A DNA stretch of 64,000 bases. It comes from Planctomycetota bacterium (GTDB lineage: Bacteria; Planctomycetota; Phycisphaerae; Phycisphaerales; SM1A02). Below the pieces are notes generated by a model. It saw only the letters and a program-made list of their open reading frames with translations, had not been told where the DNA came from and ran no database searches. A program made the translations under genes and the position numbers. Position 1 is the first letter of the stretch; each line of letters opens with the position of its first letter. The stretch covers positions 1 through 64,000 of the forward strand of contig JAQBZO010000007.1 of the NCBI GenBank assembly GCA_027622195.1, written 5' to 3'. Shown here piece after piece: positions 18,276 to 28,190 of the stretch.

Positions 18276-19339
18276 CGATCGCTCCGCCACACTCAACCTT
18301 CACGCCGCCGGCACTTGAAGTGCGCGAGGTAACCGTTCGATTTGGCGGTGTGGTGGCCAACGAACGAGTCTCGTTCTCTGTGAATCGAGGCGAGGTTTTT
18401 GCGGTGATCGGTCCCAATGGAGCTGGAAAGACAACGCTCTTCAATGCCATCACGGGTGTCCATCAACCATCGAGTGGGCAGGTGTTGATTCATGGGAATG
18501 ATGTGTGCTCTCCCATGAACATCAATATGGCTGTGCAGTTTGGACTCATCGCCGCGGCGAGTGCCATCGGCGCGGTCCTCGCAGTCAATGCTGATTCGCT
18601 CTGGGAAGCTTCGATCTCGAATGTATTCATCTACGACGAACCGTTCGATTGGACTGCTTCACTCCGCGCGTTGTGGGATGCGACGGGGAATCTGTCGATT
18701 CTGCATGGACCTGTGACTGCGGCGATCGGTGCCATGGTTGGATGTTCAGCGCGGGTCGTACTCTGGTGGCAATCACGCCGAGCAAGCGACGTCGTCGCGC
18801 GTGAAGGAGTCGCACGCACATTCCAAAACATTCGGCTGTTCACCGAGATGAGCCTCATTGAGAATGTGCTCGTCGGCATGGACTATCGACTTCGCACAGG
18901 ATTCTTCTCGGCACTCTTTCGCCTGCCTCGATTCTGGAGCGAGCGGAGAACTGCGCGCGCGAAGGCGGTCGAACTCTTGAAGTTCGTCGAACTGGCCGAT
19001 CGAAAGGGTGACGCTGCTGGCGGCTTGTCGTATGGTCACCGCCGCCGCCTCGAAATCGCGAGAGCACTCGCCTCTGATCCATCCCTCTTGCTGCTGGATG
19101 AACCAGCCGCTGGGATGAACCCTGCGGAAATCGCCTCGCTCATGCAACTCATCAGGCGCATTCGAGATCGAGGAGTGACTGTCGTCCTCATCGAACATCA
19201 CATGCAACTGGTGATGGGAATCAGTGATCGCATCGCCGTCCTTCAATACGGCAAGAAAATCGCTGAAGGTACTCCTGAAGAGGTGCGGAACGATCCGAAG
19301 TGCATCGAGGCCTACCTCGGTGCAGAGGAGGCGGCGTGA
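18272..19339 (+). CDS. livG: Branched-chain amino acid ABC ATPase, LivG family, with internal hydrophobic insertion
   Basis: GPNGAGKTTLFNAITG (Walker A), GVARTFQNIRLF (Q-loop), LSYGHRRRLEIARALASDPSLLLLDEPAAGMNP; extra ~90 aa between GQVLIHGNDV and RRASDVVAREGVARTFQ. Confidence 0.88.
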   Translation: MTIAPPHSTFTPPALEVREVTVRFGGVVANERVSFSVNRGEVFAVIGPNGAGKTTLFNAITGVHQPSSGQVLIHGNDVCSPMNINMAVQFGLIAAASAIGAVLAVNADSLWEASISNVFIYDEPFDWTASLRALWDATGNLSILHGPVTAAIGAMVGCSARVVLWWQSRRASDVVAREGVARTFQNIRLFTEMSLIENVLVGMDYRLRTGFFSALFRLPRFWSERRTARAKAVELLKFVELADRKGDAAGGLSYGHRRRLEIARALASDPSLLLLDEPAAGMNPAEIASLMQLIRRIRDRGVTVVLIEHHMQLVMGISDRIAVLQYGKKIAEGTPEEVRNDPKCIEAYLGAEEAA

Positions 19340-20064
19340 GCGGACAAGCGCCTTTGTTGATCGTCGATGAACTGCGCGCCAATTACGGCGCTGTCGAAGC
19401 ACTCCACAATGTTTCGCTTGAGGTACGCGAAGGAGAGATCGTTTCGGTCGTCGGCGCGAACGGTGCGGGCAAGTCCACCGCACTTCGCTGCATTTCGCGC
19501 CTCATGGACTCTCGCTCGAAGCGAATCGAATTCAAGGGTCGCGACCTTCGCAGTCTGAGTCCATCGGATGTCGTTGCGGCTGGGCTGGCTCATGTTCCCG
19601 AAGGACGACAAGTCTTTTCTCGACTCACTGTGCGCGAGAATCTCGAACTCGGCGCGTATCTCCGACGAGACTCCTCTGGCATCGCCAACGATCTTCGCTC
19701 AGTCGAGACGCTCTTTCCCATACTCGCCGAACGACGGACGCAGCACGCAGGCACCCTCTCCGGAGGAGAACAGCAGATGCTCGCCATCGGCCGTGCGATG
19801 ATGAGTCGTCCATCTCTTTTGATGATGGATGAACCATCGATGGGTATCGCGCCGATTCTGGTGGCGCGCATCTTCGCAGCAGTACGCGAACTTGCATCGC
19901 GTGGACTCACCGTGCTGCTCGTTGAACAGAACGCACGCGCAGCGCTCAAGATGAGTCGGCGTGGTTACGTCCTCGAGACGGGACGCACCACGATTACAGG
20001 AACAGGCGAAGAACTCCTCGCCGATGTTCGAGTTCGAAATGCGTACCTCGGTGAAGGGGTCTAG
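19336..20064 (+). CDS. livF: Branched-chain amino acid ABC ATPase, LivF family
   Basis: VVGANGAGKSTALRCISRL, LSGGEQQMLAIGRAMMSRPSLLMMDEPSMGIAPI; GTG start 19336 with GTGA overlap. Confidence 0.9.
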   Translation: MSGQAPLLIVDELRANYGAVEALHNVSLEVREGEIVSVVGANGAGKSTALRCISRLMDSRSKRIEFKGRDLRSLSPSDVVAAGLAHVPEGRQVFSRLTVRENLELGAYLRRDSSGIANDLRSVETLFPILAERRTQHAGTLSGGEQQMLAIGRAMMSRPSLLMMDEPSMGIAPILVARIFAAVRELASRGLTVLLVEQNARAALKMSRRGYVLETGRTTITGTGEELLADVRVRNAYLGEGV

Positions 20065-23000
20065 GCAGCCTCGGGAGACTCGGATGATTTCGCTTGTTTG
20101 CCCGCGAACCTCTCTCGCAGATTCTCGATCATCACAAACAACACGGGGACAACCAGCTGATCAATGATCGCTGATCCCAGCATGCCGCCGATGATCACGG
20201 TGCCGATGGACTGGCGACTGTTCGCTCCAGCACCGGTGGCGATGACGAGGGGAACAATGCCCAAAATGAAGGCGAACGATGTCATCAAGATCGGACGCAA
20301 TCGAATGTGCGACGCATTCACCGCAGCATCGAGAATCGACTCGCCACCCTCACGTCGCTTCTTCGCAAACTCGGTAATGAGGATTGCGTTTTTCGCCGCA
20401 AGCCCCACGAGCATGACGAGACCAATTTGCGCGTAGGTGTCGAGGGCGCGACCGCGCATCCACAGCGCGATCAGTGCTCCCAGTACCGCGAACGCCACGG
20501 CCAGAAGGACATTGAATGGAAGCGCCCAACTCTCGTACTGCGCAGCGAGGAAGAGGAAGACAGCGACGAGAGAGAGCATGAAGATGATCGCTGCGTATCC
20601 CTGCGATTCGATCTCTTGCAATGTCGTGCCTGTCCACTCGTACCCGATGCCGTCTGGCAGCGTGGCCTTCGCCACTTCTTCCACTGCGGCGATCGCATCG
20701 CCAGACGAGTAGCCGGGTGCTGAGGATCCGTTGACTTGCACCGTGTTGTAGGCGTTGTAATGGGTCGCGTTGTTGGTGCCAGAACCGATTGCAATCGTGC
20801 AGAATGCAGAGAGCGGTACAGGATCTCCATCCTTGTTCCTGACATACATCTTGATCGCGTCGCGCGCGATCATGCGGTCGCTCGAATCCGCTTGAATCAT
20901 CACGTTGTAGACCTGGCCGAATTCGTTGAAGTTGTTCACGAACGACTGGCCGAGCGTCTGCCCGAGCAACGAAAACACATCCGAGATAGCCACGCCGAGC
21001 AGTTGGGCCTTGGTGCGATCCACGCGCAATTGAAGAACAGGTGCCTCATTCGCGAACGGAGTCATCACGCGCATGACCTCTGGACGCTTCTCGAGCTGTG
21101 CGATGAAATCTCCAGCAGCATCAGAGAGAGGACCAAATCCAACGCTGTTGATGTCCTCTAATTGCAACTGGAATCCAGCCACATTGCCAAGACCTGGAAT
21201 CGGAGGCGGCGCGAATGGGAAGACCATCGCCTCAGGAATCGCCATGAGTTTCGGATACGCACGCTCGAGAATGGCGCGGATCGACCCGTCGCGCCCGAGT
21301 CGTTCGTCCCAAGGCTTGAGGACCGCAATGATGAACGCTGAATCGGTTTGCGACACCGAGGTCATCAGGTTGTACCCGTTGATCTCGATGACATTGGCCA
21401 CATTCGGATCTTGCGTGATGATTGCACGCGCCTGCTCAGAGACAGCCTTAGTTCGATCGAGCGATGATCCAAGCGGTAACTGAGCCCCCACCATGAACCA
21501 CCCTTGGTCCTCGTTGGGAATAAATCCCGTTGGTGTGTGTGCGAGAAGCACGGCAATGAGGACGACGGCTCCTGCAAAACCACCCGCGATGTACCCCCAT
21601 CGAATGCCGAACCATCGCACCATCGCGGCGTACACGGCGGTGAACCGTTCAAACTTCTCATTGAAGATGACGAACGGACGCCAACTCGGCTTATGCACTT
21701 TCTTTAGGAAGATGCCGCAGAGCGCCGGTGTCAGCGTCAGTGAATTGATGGCGCTGAGCGTGATGCTGAATGCAATCGTGAGGGCGAATTGGTTGTAGAG
21801 CTGCCCTGTGATGCCTGGGACAAAGGCTGCGGGAATGAAGACCGCGAGCAGAACGAGACTCGTCGCGATGATTGGACCCGCGACTTCCTTCATCGCGCGC
21901 TCTGCAGCAGTGCGCGAGTCGGGAGCGCCGAGTTCAAGTTGGCGGTACACGTTTTCGACCACCACGATCGAGTCGTCCACGACGAGTCCGATCGCGAGCA
22001 CGAGCCCGAGCAATGTGAGTGTGTTGATCGAGAATCCGAACACCTCCATAAAGGCGAATGTTCCGACGATGGCGACGGGTATCGCGATCATCGGAATCAA
22101 AGTGGCTCGCCAATCCTGAAGGAAGATGAAGATAACGAGAAGGACGAGAATCGCCGCCTCAATCAGTGTCTTCACGAGTTCATCAAGTGATGAACGCACG
22201 AAAGCAGTCGTGTCGTACACCACTTCGTAATCAATTCCAGGCGGAAAATAGGACTTCAGCCGCTCCATCTCGGCGCGCACACCATCGACGACCGCGAATG
22301 CATTCGCGTCAGGCAACTGATACACGCCAATTGTCGCTGTCGCACCACCGTTGAGGGTGGAATCAGTGAAGTACTGGTATGAACCGAGTTCGACTCGCGC
22401 GACATCCTTGAGACGCACCATCGCTCCATCGGCTCCAGCACGAACGATGATGTCTTCAAACTCCTTCGTCGACTCCAGTCGTCCCTTCGTCACCAGGTTG
22501 AGCGTGTACACAGGCTGTCCATCGGCAGGCATTCCACCAACACTGCCGACCGCGGCTTGATAATTCTGCAGTTTGACTGCATTCACCACATCGTTGCTCG
22601 AAAGTCCAAGCACCGTCAGCTTGTTGGGATCGATCCAAATGCGCATCGCATACTGCAGCAATCCGAACACGGTGACTTGTCCAACGCCTTCGATGCGCTG
22701 GATCGGTTGCTGCAAGACGATATTGGCATAGTTGGTGAGGAACTCGCTGTCGTATGTCCCATTCGGCGAGACCAGCGACACGAACACCGTCTGGTTCATG
22801 GACTGCTTCCTCACCGAGACACCGACCTCTTGCACTGCCTGGGGCAACTGCGCCATCGCCTGCTGCACACGATTCATCACATCGACGGATGCGAGATCTT
22901 CGTTTGTGCCCACGGCGAATGTGATGGTGATCTGCGAAAGCCCCGTCCCCGTGCTACTCGAGGACATGTACAGCATGTTCTCGGCACCGTTGATCTGCTG

Positions 23001-23198
23001 CTCAAGCGGAAGTGTTGTGGTTCCAGCAACGGTGAGTGCATCAGCTCCGTTGTAGGTGGCCTGCACCTGAACGGTGGGAGGAACAATCTGAGGAAACTGG
23101 GCCACGGGCAACGTGACGATCGCAATGATGCCCACGAAAAATATGACGAGTGAGATGACCGTTGAGAAGATCGGTCGGTGAATGAAGAATCGAAGCAT
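20061..23198 (-). CDS. HAE1-type RND multidrug efflux permease (AcrB/MexB-like)
   Basis: MLRFFIHRPIFSTVISLVIFFVGIIAIVTLPVAQFPQIVPPTVQVQATYNGADA; GLVVDDSIVVVENVYR; GAGANSRQSIGTVIIGGM. Confidence 0.93.
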   Translation of the reverse strand: MLRFFIHRPIFSTVISLVIFFVGIIAIVTLPVAQFPQIVPPTVQVQATYNGADALTVAGTTTLPLEQQINGAENMLYMSSSSTGTGLSQITITFAVGTNEDLASVDVMNRVQQAMAQLPQAVQEVGVSVRKQSMNQTVFVSLVSPNGTYDSEFLTNYANIVLQQPIQRIEGVGQVTVFGLLQYAMRIWIDPNKLTVLGLSSNDVVNAVKLQNYQAAVGSVGGMPADGQPVYTLNLVTKGRLESTKEFEDIIVRAGADGAMVRLKDVARVELGSYQYFTDSTLNGGATATIGVYQLPDANAFAVVDGVRAEMERLKSYFPPGIDYEVVYDTTAFVRSSLDELVKTLIEAAILVLLVIFIFLQDWRATLIPMIAIPVAIVGTFAFMEVFGFSINTLTLLGLVLAIGLVVDDSIVVVENVYRQLELGAPDSRTAAERAMKEVAGPIIATSLVLLAVFIPAAFVPGITGQLYNQFALTIAFSITLSAINSLTLTPALCGIFLKKVHKPSWRPFVIFNEKFERFTAVYAAMVRWFGIRWGYIAGGFAGAVVLIAVLLAHTPTGFIPNEDQGWFMVGAQLPLGSSLDRTKAVSEQARAIITQDPNVANVIEINGYNLMTSVSQTDSAFIIAVLKPWDERLGRDGSIRAILERAYPKLMAIPEAMVFPFAPPPIPGLGNVAGFQLQLEDINSVGFGPLSDAAGDFIAQLEKRPEVMRVMTPFANEAPVLQLRVDRTKAQLLGVAISDVFSLLGQTLGQSFVNNFNEFGQVYNVMIQADSSDRMIARDAIKMYVRNKDGDPVPLSAFCTIAIGSGTNNATHYNAYNTVQVNGSSAPGYSSGDAIAAVEEVAKATLPDGIGYEWTGTTLQEIESQGYAAIIFMLSLVAVFLFLAAQYESWALPFNVLLAVAFAVLGALIALWMRGRALDTYAQIGLVMLVGLAAKNAILITEFAKKRREGGESILDAAVNASHIRLRPILMTSFAFILGIVPLVIATGAGANSRQSIGTVIIGGMLGSAIIDQLVVPVLFVMIENLRERFAGKQAKSSESPEAA

Positions 23199-23201
23199 GG
23201 A

Positions 23202-24422
23202 TCAGTGCGCTCCGCCTGTGGTCGAACTCGATGCAGGATTGGGAGTCGTCGTTGGCGCATCACCTGGCTTGTCCACGTACGTCGCTGGTGCTTCAGTCAC
23301 CTTAGTTCCCTCGCGCAACTTTTGAAATCCAGCAGACACGATGCGGTCTCCTGCATTGATTCCTGCGGCGATGACCACCACGGTGCCGTCGCGCATCGTG
23401 GACGTCACAGCCACTGATTCCACCGAATCATCGCTCTTGATCCGCCACACGAAGAGTTGTGTTTCACGCGCCCACACCGCCTGAAGAGGAACAGTGATTG
23501 CGTTCTCAAGTTCAGTGAGCGTCACGCGCACTTCGGCCAGCGCGCCGGGAATAAAGACCCCCGTCGCATCTGGAAACTCGACACGCATCAACAGCGTGCC
23601 CGTGGATTGTCCGACCACGTTGTTATGGAAAACCACCTTGCCATGAGCGATCGGACCATCCATGCCGTACTGCACCGTCGCAGAAAGTTCTCCCTTTTGA
23701 AGAACGGACATGAAGACCGGCCACTCGGTGCTCGAAGGACTGAACTGAGCCCACATGGGACTCGTTTGGACCACGAGATTCAGGTCGGTCGCGTACCCAG
23801 GACCAACCATCGATCCTTCATACACATTGCTCTTCCCGAGAACACCATCGAGCGGACTGGCAATTTCACAGTAATTCACATTCAGTTGTTGAATCTCGAC
23901 CTGTGCCTGCGCGCTCTGCACTTGTCCTGCTGCTTGGACGGCACTCGTCACGAGTTTGTCAAAGTTCTGCTGCGAAATCGCCCCTGCTACGACGAGTGGC
24001 TGACTCCGAACCACTTCGTCATCTGCAAACATCTTGGAAGCAAGAGCCTCGATCAGTGATGCCTCAGCCGACTGCAGTTGCGCGACATACTGCGCCGAGT
24101 CGATTCGATACACCACATCGCCCATGTGCACCGCGGCGCCGTCTGGAATCTCTTGCCGAAGCAAGTATCCCGCAACGCGCGCCGTCAGTTGAACTGGACG
24201 AGGCGATGCGAGAACAGATGGATATCGATGCACGACTGGAATCGTTGATCTCTGCGCCACCGCGATACGCACAGGAATCACCGTCATCGTGGGAGCCACG
24301 AACGGCTTCTGTCCGCACGCCGCCGTTGCGGCAAGTGTCACGAAACCCAACATCCGCAGGGGGGACTTCCACTTGGACCAATGGAACAAGCGACGATTGC
24401 GATTGGTCGATTCATTCATCAT
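23202..24422 (-). CDS. RND efflux periplasmic adaptor (AcrA/MexA-like)
   Basis: PVVHRYPSVLASPRPVQLTARVAGYLLRQEIPDGAAVHMGDVVYRIDSAQY; INAGDRIVSAGFQKLREGTKV. Confidence 0.9.
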   Translation of the reverse strand: MMNESTNRNRRLFHWSKWKSPLRMLGFVTLAATAACGQKPFVAPTMTVIPVRIAVAQRSTIPVVHRYPSVLASPRPVQLTARVAGYLLRQEIPDGAAVHMGDVVYRIDSAQYVAQLQSAEASLIEALASKMFADDEVVRSQPLVVAGAISQQNFDKLVTSAVQAAGQVQSAQAQVEIQQLNVNYCEIASPLDGVLGKSNVYEGSMVGPGYATDLNLVVQTSPMWAQFSPSSTEWPVFMSVLQKGELSATVQYGMDGPIAHGKVVFHNNVVGQSTGTLLMRVEFPDATGVFIPGALAEVRVTLTELENAITVPLQAVWARETQLFVWRIKSDDSVESVAVTSTMRDGTVVVIAAGINAGDRIVSAGFQKLREGTKVTEAPATYVDKPGDAPTTTPNPASSSTTGGAH

Positions 24423-25912
24423 GCATCTCTCGGTTTCTTTTGAAGGACCGCCTCGGCATCGGCGTCGGGCGCACTCGCTTCCCAACCTCCCCCGAGCGAC
24501 TTGTACAGCGCAACAATGTCTTGTGCGAGCAATCCCCTCGCTTGGGCGACACCATCAGCCAGTGAAGCCTCAAGGTTGGCGATCTCAAGAACAGTCGTGA
24601 GATCGACGAGACCTTGTTGGTACTGCAACTCGGCAAGGTGAAGTGCGCTGAGCCCATCGGCAAGCGCGCCCTCTTGGAGCGTGAGCGCCGCACGCGACTG
24701 AACAACGTTCGCGGAGGCCGACTCAACATCGGCGATGGCGACGAGTACGGCGTTTCGATAATCAGCAAGCGCTGCATCGGCTCGAGCTTTCGCCTGCGCC
24801 ACCTGTGCATCGACGCGCCAACCCGAGAAGACATTCCAAGCGAGTGTTGGACCGAAGGAATACGCCTGATTCGACAAATCTCCCAGCCCGTTGAATGTGT
24901 TGGAAGAAATGTAAAAATTTCCAGAGAGGGTCAGTTGCGGAAAGTGCAGCGCCTCATTCGAGCCGATGGTCGCGATCGCGGCCGCGAGGTCTCTCTCCTT
25001 GCGGCGCACATCGGCACGCCGTTGCAGCAAACTCGCGGGAATCCCCACATCCAAGACGATTGGACCAGTCGGAGTGGGGACGATCCCACCGAGCGTTTCT
25101 TGCAACGGACCAACGGTCGTGCCGCACAGAACGGCGAGTGTGGATGTCGCACTCGCGAGTGCGCCCCGAAGCTGTGGAATCACTGCAGATTGTTTTTGGA
25201 GTTCAGCCTCAATGTGATCGACTGATATCTGCGATGTCGTGCCGTTCTTGAGTTGAAGCAGGGTGAGATCGCGAATGATGGTGAGATTGCCGACGACATC
25301 TTCCGCGACGAGAAGTCGCTGCTGAATCGTGCGGTATTGCATATAGGTTGATGCGATTTGAGCGCGCACTGAAACGAGTGTGCCACGAAAGAGATCCAGC
25401 GTGGCGGACGCCGATGCTGAAGAGGCTTCCACCTGACGAGCGATTCGACCCCACAGGTCGATCTCCCATGCGGACATCCCGACTCCGTAGGCATACACGT
25501 TGTACGGATCAAGGTCGACCCCTTGCGCAGCGACTTGAGTGAGATTCACTTTGGTGCGGTCATACTGCGCGCCAAGTCCAATCGATGGCCAGAATTGACT
25601 TTCAGTAATCCCAACCGATGCCCATGCAGCGCGCACATGCGCCAACGATGCGGCGAGCGACTGATTCGATTCATCTCCCTGCGCGATCAATTCAGTCAAC
25701 GTTGGATCATTGAATCGCTCCCACCAGAGTGTCAATTCAGGATCGCGCGGCGGAGTGAGGGTCTCGTTTGATCCAACGAAACCCGCGGGAAGATTCTCTT
25801 TCGGAGGCTCGTAGTTCGGACCCTGCTTGCACGAGACAAGGATTGAGGTCGCGAGAAGAATGCGAAGAGGCACTCTCGTTCCCAAGGGTTGGTTCACGAC
25901 AACAAATCTCAT
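24419..25912 (-). CDS. Efflux outer membrane lipoprotein (OprM/NodT family)
   Basis: ATSILVSCKQGPNYEPPKENLPAGF; GIPASLLQRRADVRRKERDLAAAIATIGSNEALHFPQLTLSG; likely start 25912. Confidence 0.9.
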   Translation of the reverse strand: MRFVVVNQPLGTRVPLRILLATSILVSCKQGPNYEPPKENLPAGFVGSNETLTPPRDPELTLWWERFNDPTLTELIAQGDESNQSLAASLAHVRAAWASVGITESQFWPSIGLGAQYDRTKVNLTQVAAQGVDLDPYNVYAYGVGMSAWEIDLWGRIARQVEASSASASATLDLFRGTLVSVRAQIASTYMQYRTIQQRLLVAEDVVGNLTIIRDLTLLQLKNGTTSQISVDHIEAELQKQSAVIPQLRGALASATSTLAVLCGTTVGPLQETLGGIVPTPTGPIVLDVGIPASLLQRRADVRRKERDLAAAIATIGSNEALHFPQLTLSGNFYISSNTFNGLGDLSNQAYSFGPTLAWNVFSGWRVDAQVAQAKARADAALADYRNAVLVAIADVESASANVVQSRAALTLQEGALADGLSALHLAELQYQQGLVDLTTVLEIANLEASLADGVAQARGLLAQDIVALYKSLGGGWEASAPDADAEAVLQKKPRDA

Positions 25913-25970
25913 GCGGTCGAAGCATATCGACAAGCAACAGTAACGAACACGAGATGATGTGTGTCCATGG

Positions 25971-25994
25971 TTTGGCTTGGGCTTTTTTGCCAAA
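25971..25994. promoter_or_regulatory. Inverted repeat TTTGGC-N12-GCCAAA 10 bp upstream of arnB
   Basis: Direct reading of tttggcttgggcttttttgccaaa in the efflux/arn divergent intergenic region. Confidence 0.4.
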
Positions 25995-26004
25995 ATCCAG
26001 TAAG

Positions 26005-27207
26005 ATGAATACCTTGTCATTTCAGCCCCGCCAGGATTTTCTGCCGTTCTGCCGCCCCGCCGTTTCCGAAGAGGACATCGCCGCGGTGGTCGCTGTTCTT
26101 CGCTCAGGTTGGATCACCTCCGGACCGCAGGTTGTGGCGCTTGAAGATGCGATTCGCGCGCGCACGGGCGCACCCGAGTGCATCCTCTTTACTTCAGGAA
26201 CGGCGGCAATGCACCTGCTGTTTCTGGCACTTGGAATCGGTCCTGGCGACGAGGTCATAACCCCTTCCATGACATGGGTAAGCACGTGCAACTTGGTTGA
26301 GTTGTGTGGCGCACGCAGTGTTTTTGTGGATGTTGACCGCAACACATTGCTCGCCTCTGCTGAGTCGATTGAGCGAGCGATCACCCCGAAGACGAAGGCG
26401 ATTATTCCAGTCCACTTTGCAGGTGCGCCTTGCGACATGGATTCGATCCGAGCGATCGCGAAGCAACGTGGAATCATGGTGATTGATGATGCGGCGCATG
26501 CGATTGGCACGAAGTACAAGGGACAGGAGATCGGTGCCGCGGGCACGTGTATTTTCTCGTTCCATCCCATCAAGAACATCACCACCGGTGAGGGTGGAGC
26601 GATCACGACCGATGACTCACAACTCGCTGCGCGGCTTCGCCGGCTGCGATTTCACGGACTCGCCGCTGATGCGTTCGAGCGCGGGCAGCAAGGGCGAAGT
26701 CCTCAAGTGGAAGTGCAGGATCCGGGCTTCAAGCAGAACCTCCCCGACATGAACGCTGCCCTAGGAGTCAGCCAAATGCGGCGGTTGGATCAGTTCATTG
26801 AACGACGCGCCCAGATCTCAACGCTCTATCGATCGTTGCTCTCGAGTGTGGACGGCATCGAGCCGCTGGATGTACCCACTTGGAACCACTCTCACGCGCG
26901 ACACATTTTCATTGTGCGTGTCTTGCCTGAGATCACGGGATTGACGCGCGATGAGTTCATGGCGAAACTCAAAGAGGTCAACATCGGTACGGGGTTGCAT
27001 TTCAAGTCGGCGCACATGCACCGCTGGTATCGAGAGAATCGTCCTGTCGCGGCTGGATCTCTCGAGAACTCGGAGTGGAACTCCAATCGAATGTGCACGA
27101 TTCCAATGTTTCCAGACATGACCGATGAGGATGTGCGCGGCGTTGTGGCTGCGATCCGATATGTCCTCTCAAAAACGCGTACGTGCGTTGGAGCGGAGAG
27201 GCAATGA
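26005..27207 (+). CDS. arnB: UDP-4-amino-4-deoxy-L-arabinose aminotransferase (DegT/DnrJ/EryC1/StrS family)
   Basis: [57 protein letters not shown]; first gene of an arn-type cluster. Confidence 0.9.
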   Translation: MNTLSFQPRQDFLPFCRPAVSEEDIAAVVAVLRSGWITSGPQVVALEDAIRARTGAPECILFTSGTAAMHLLFLALGIGPGDEVITPSMTWVSTCNLVELCGARSVFVDVDRNTLLASAESIERAITPKTKAIIPVHFAGAPCDMDSIRAIAKQRGIMVIDDAAHAIGTKYKGQEIGAAGTCIFSFHPIKNITTGEGGAITTDDSQLAARLRRLRFHGLAADAFERGQQGRSPQVEVQDPGFKQNLPDMNAALGVSQMRRLDQFIERRAQISTLYRSLLSSVDGIEPLDVPTWNHSHARHIFIVRVLPEITGLTRDEFMAKLKEVNIGTGLHFKSAHMHRWYRENRPVAAGSLENSEWNSNRMCTIPMFPDMTDEDVRGVVAAIRYVLSKTRTCVGAERQ

Positions 27208-28190
27208 CCATGCGAAGTGGCGTTTCCATCATCATTCCTGTTTACAACGAGTGCGACAACATCGCCGAACTCGTGCGTCGCGTCGTTGCCGTCGGGAACA
27301 CACTCGATCGTCCTTGGGAACTCGTGCTCGTCGATGACGGAAGCCGCGATGGTTCGTCCGAGATGGTGACCGAGTTGGCGGCGCAGAATCAGGGGCATAT
27401 CAAGGCACTGCTGCTCAATCGCAACTACGGTCAACACAATGCGATTCTCTGCGGATTCGCGCATGCGCAGGGGGACATCATGATCACTCTCGATGCCGAC
27501 TTGCAGAATCCACCCGAAGAGATTCCGCGCCTCGTCGCCAAGATTGACGAGGGGCACGATGTCGTCGGCACGGTGCGCATGGATCGGCAGGACCCACTCT
27601 TCCGCCGATGGCCGAGTCTCTTCATCAACCACCTCGTGCGTGCGACGACTGGGGTGATGATGCACGATTACGGTTGCATGCTGCGCGCCTACCGTCGGCG
27701 TGTTGTGCAGGCCATGTTGTCGTGCCGAGAGCGGAGCACCTTCATTCCAATCCTCGCGAATATGTTCGCAAAGCGCACCGCTGAGATCGAAGTGCGCCAT
27801 GCAGAGCGGGAGCATGGGGAGAGCAAGTACTCGTTCGTCAAGTTGATCAATTTGCAGTTCGATCTGTTGACCTGCATGACGACGACTCCACTTCGCATCT
27901 TGAGCTACGCCGGAGTGATAATCGCCGCTGCGGCGCTGTTTTTTGCCGCCACATTGCTCGTGCTGCGCCTCGCATTCGGCGCGGAATGGGCAGGAGACGG
28001 AGTCTTCACACTCTTCGCCGTTCTCTTCTTCTTCGTCGGAGCACAATTCCTCGCGATGGGATTGCTCGGCGAATACATCGGGCGCATCCATGCTGATGTG
28101 CGCGAGCGTCCCCGTTACATTCTGGACCGCATCGTCGGAGAGACGATGGGAGAAGTCCACACGAGTCCAATGCAGGAGATCCAGCAATGA
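27204..28190 (+). CDS. arnC: Undecaprenyl-phosphate 4-deoxy-4-formamido-L-arabinose transferase
   Basis: [69 protein letters not shown]; two C-terminal TM segments. Confidence 0.9.
   Translation: MTMRSGVSIIIPVYNECDNIAELVRRVVAVGNTLDRPWELVLVDDGSRDGSSEMVTELAAQNQGHIKALLLNRNYGQHNAILCGFAHAQGDIMITLDADLQNPPEEIPRLVAKIDEGHDVVGTVRMDRQDPLFRRWPSLFINHLVRATTGVMMHDYGCMLRAYRRRVVQAMLSCRERSTFIPILANMFAKRTAEIEVRHAEREHGESKYSFVKLINLQFDLLTCMTTTPLRILSYAGVIIAAAALFFAATLLVLRLAFGAEWAGDGVFTLFAVLFFFVGAQFLAMGLLGEYIGRIHADVRERPRYILDRIVGETMGEVHTSPMQEIQQ

Noticed and set aside
25768-26004. N-terminal extension of the ArnB ORF
   Set aside because: Runs into the divergent OM lipoprotein gene; homology begins after ATG 26005.
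26892-28187. 431-aa minus-strand ORF antisense to arnB/arnC
   Set aside because: Mirror ORF from codon bias; translation is Arg/His/Ser-rich with no recognisable fold, while the + strand encodes clear ArnB/ArnC.
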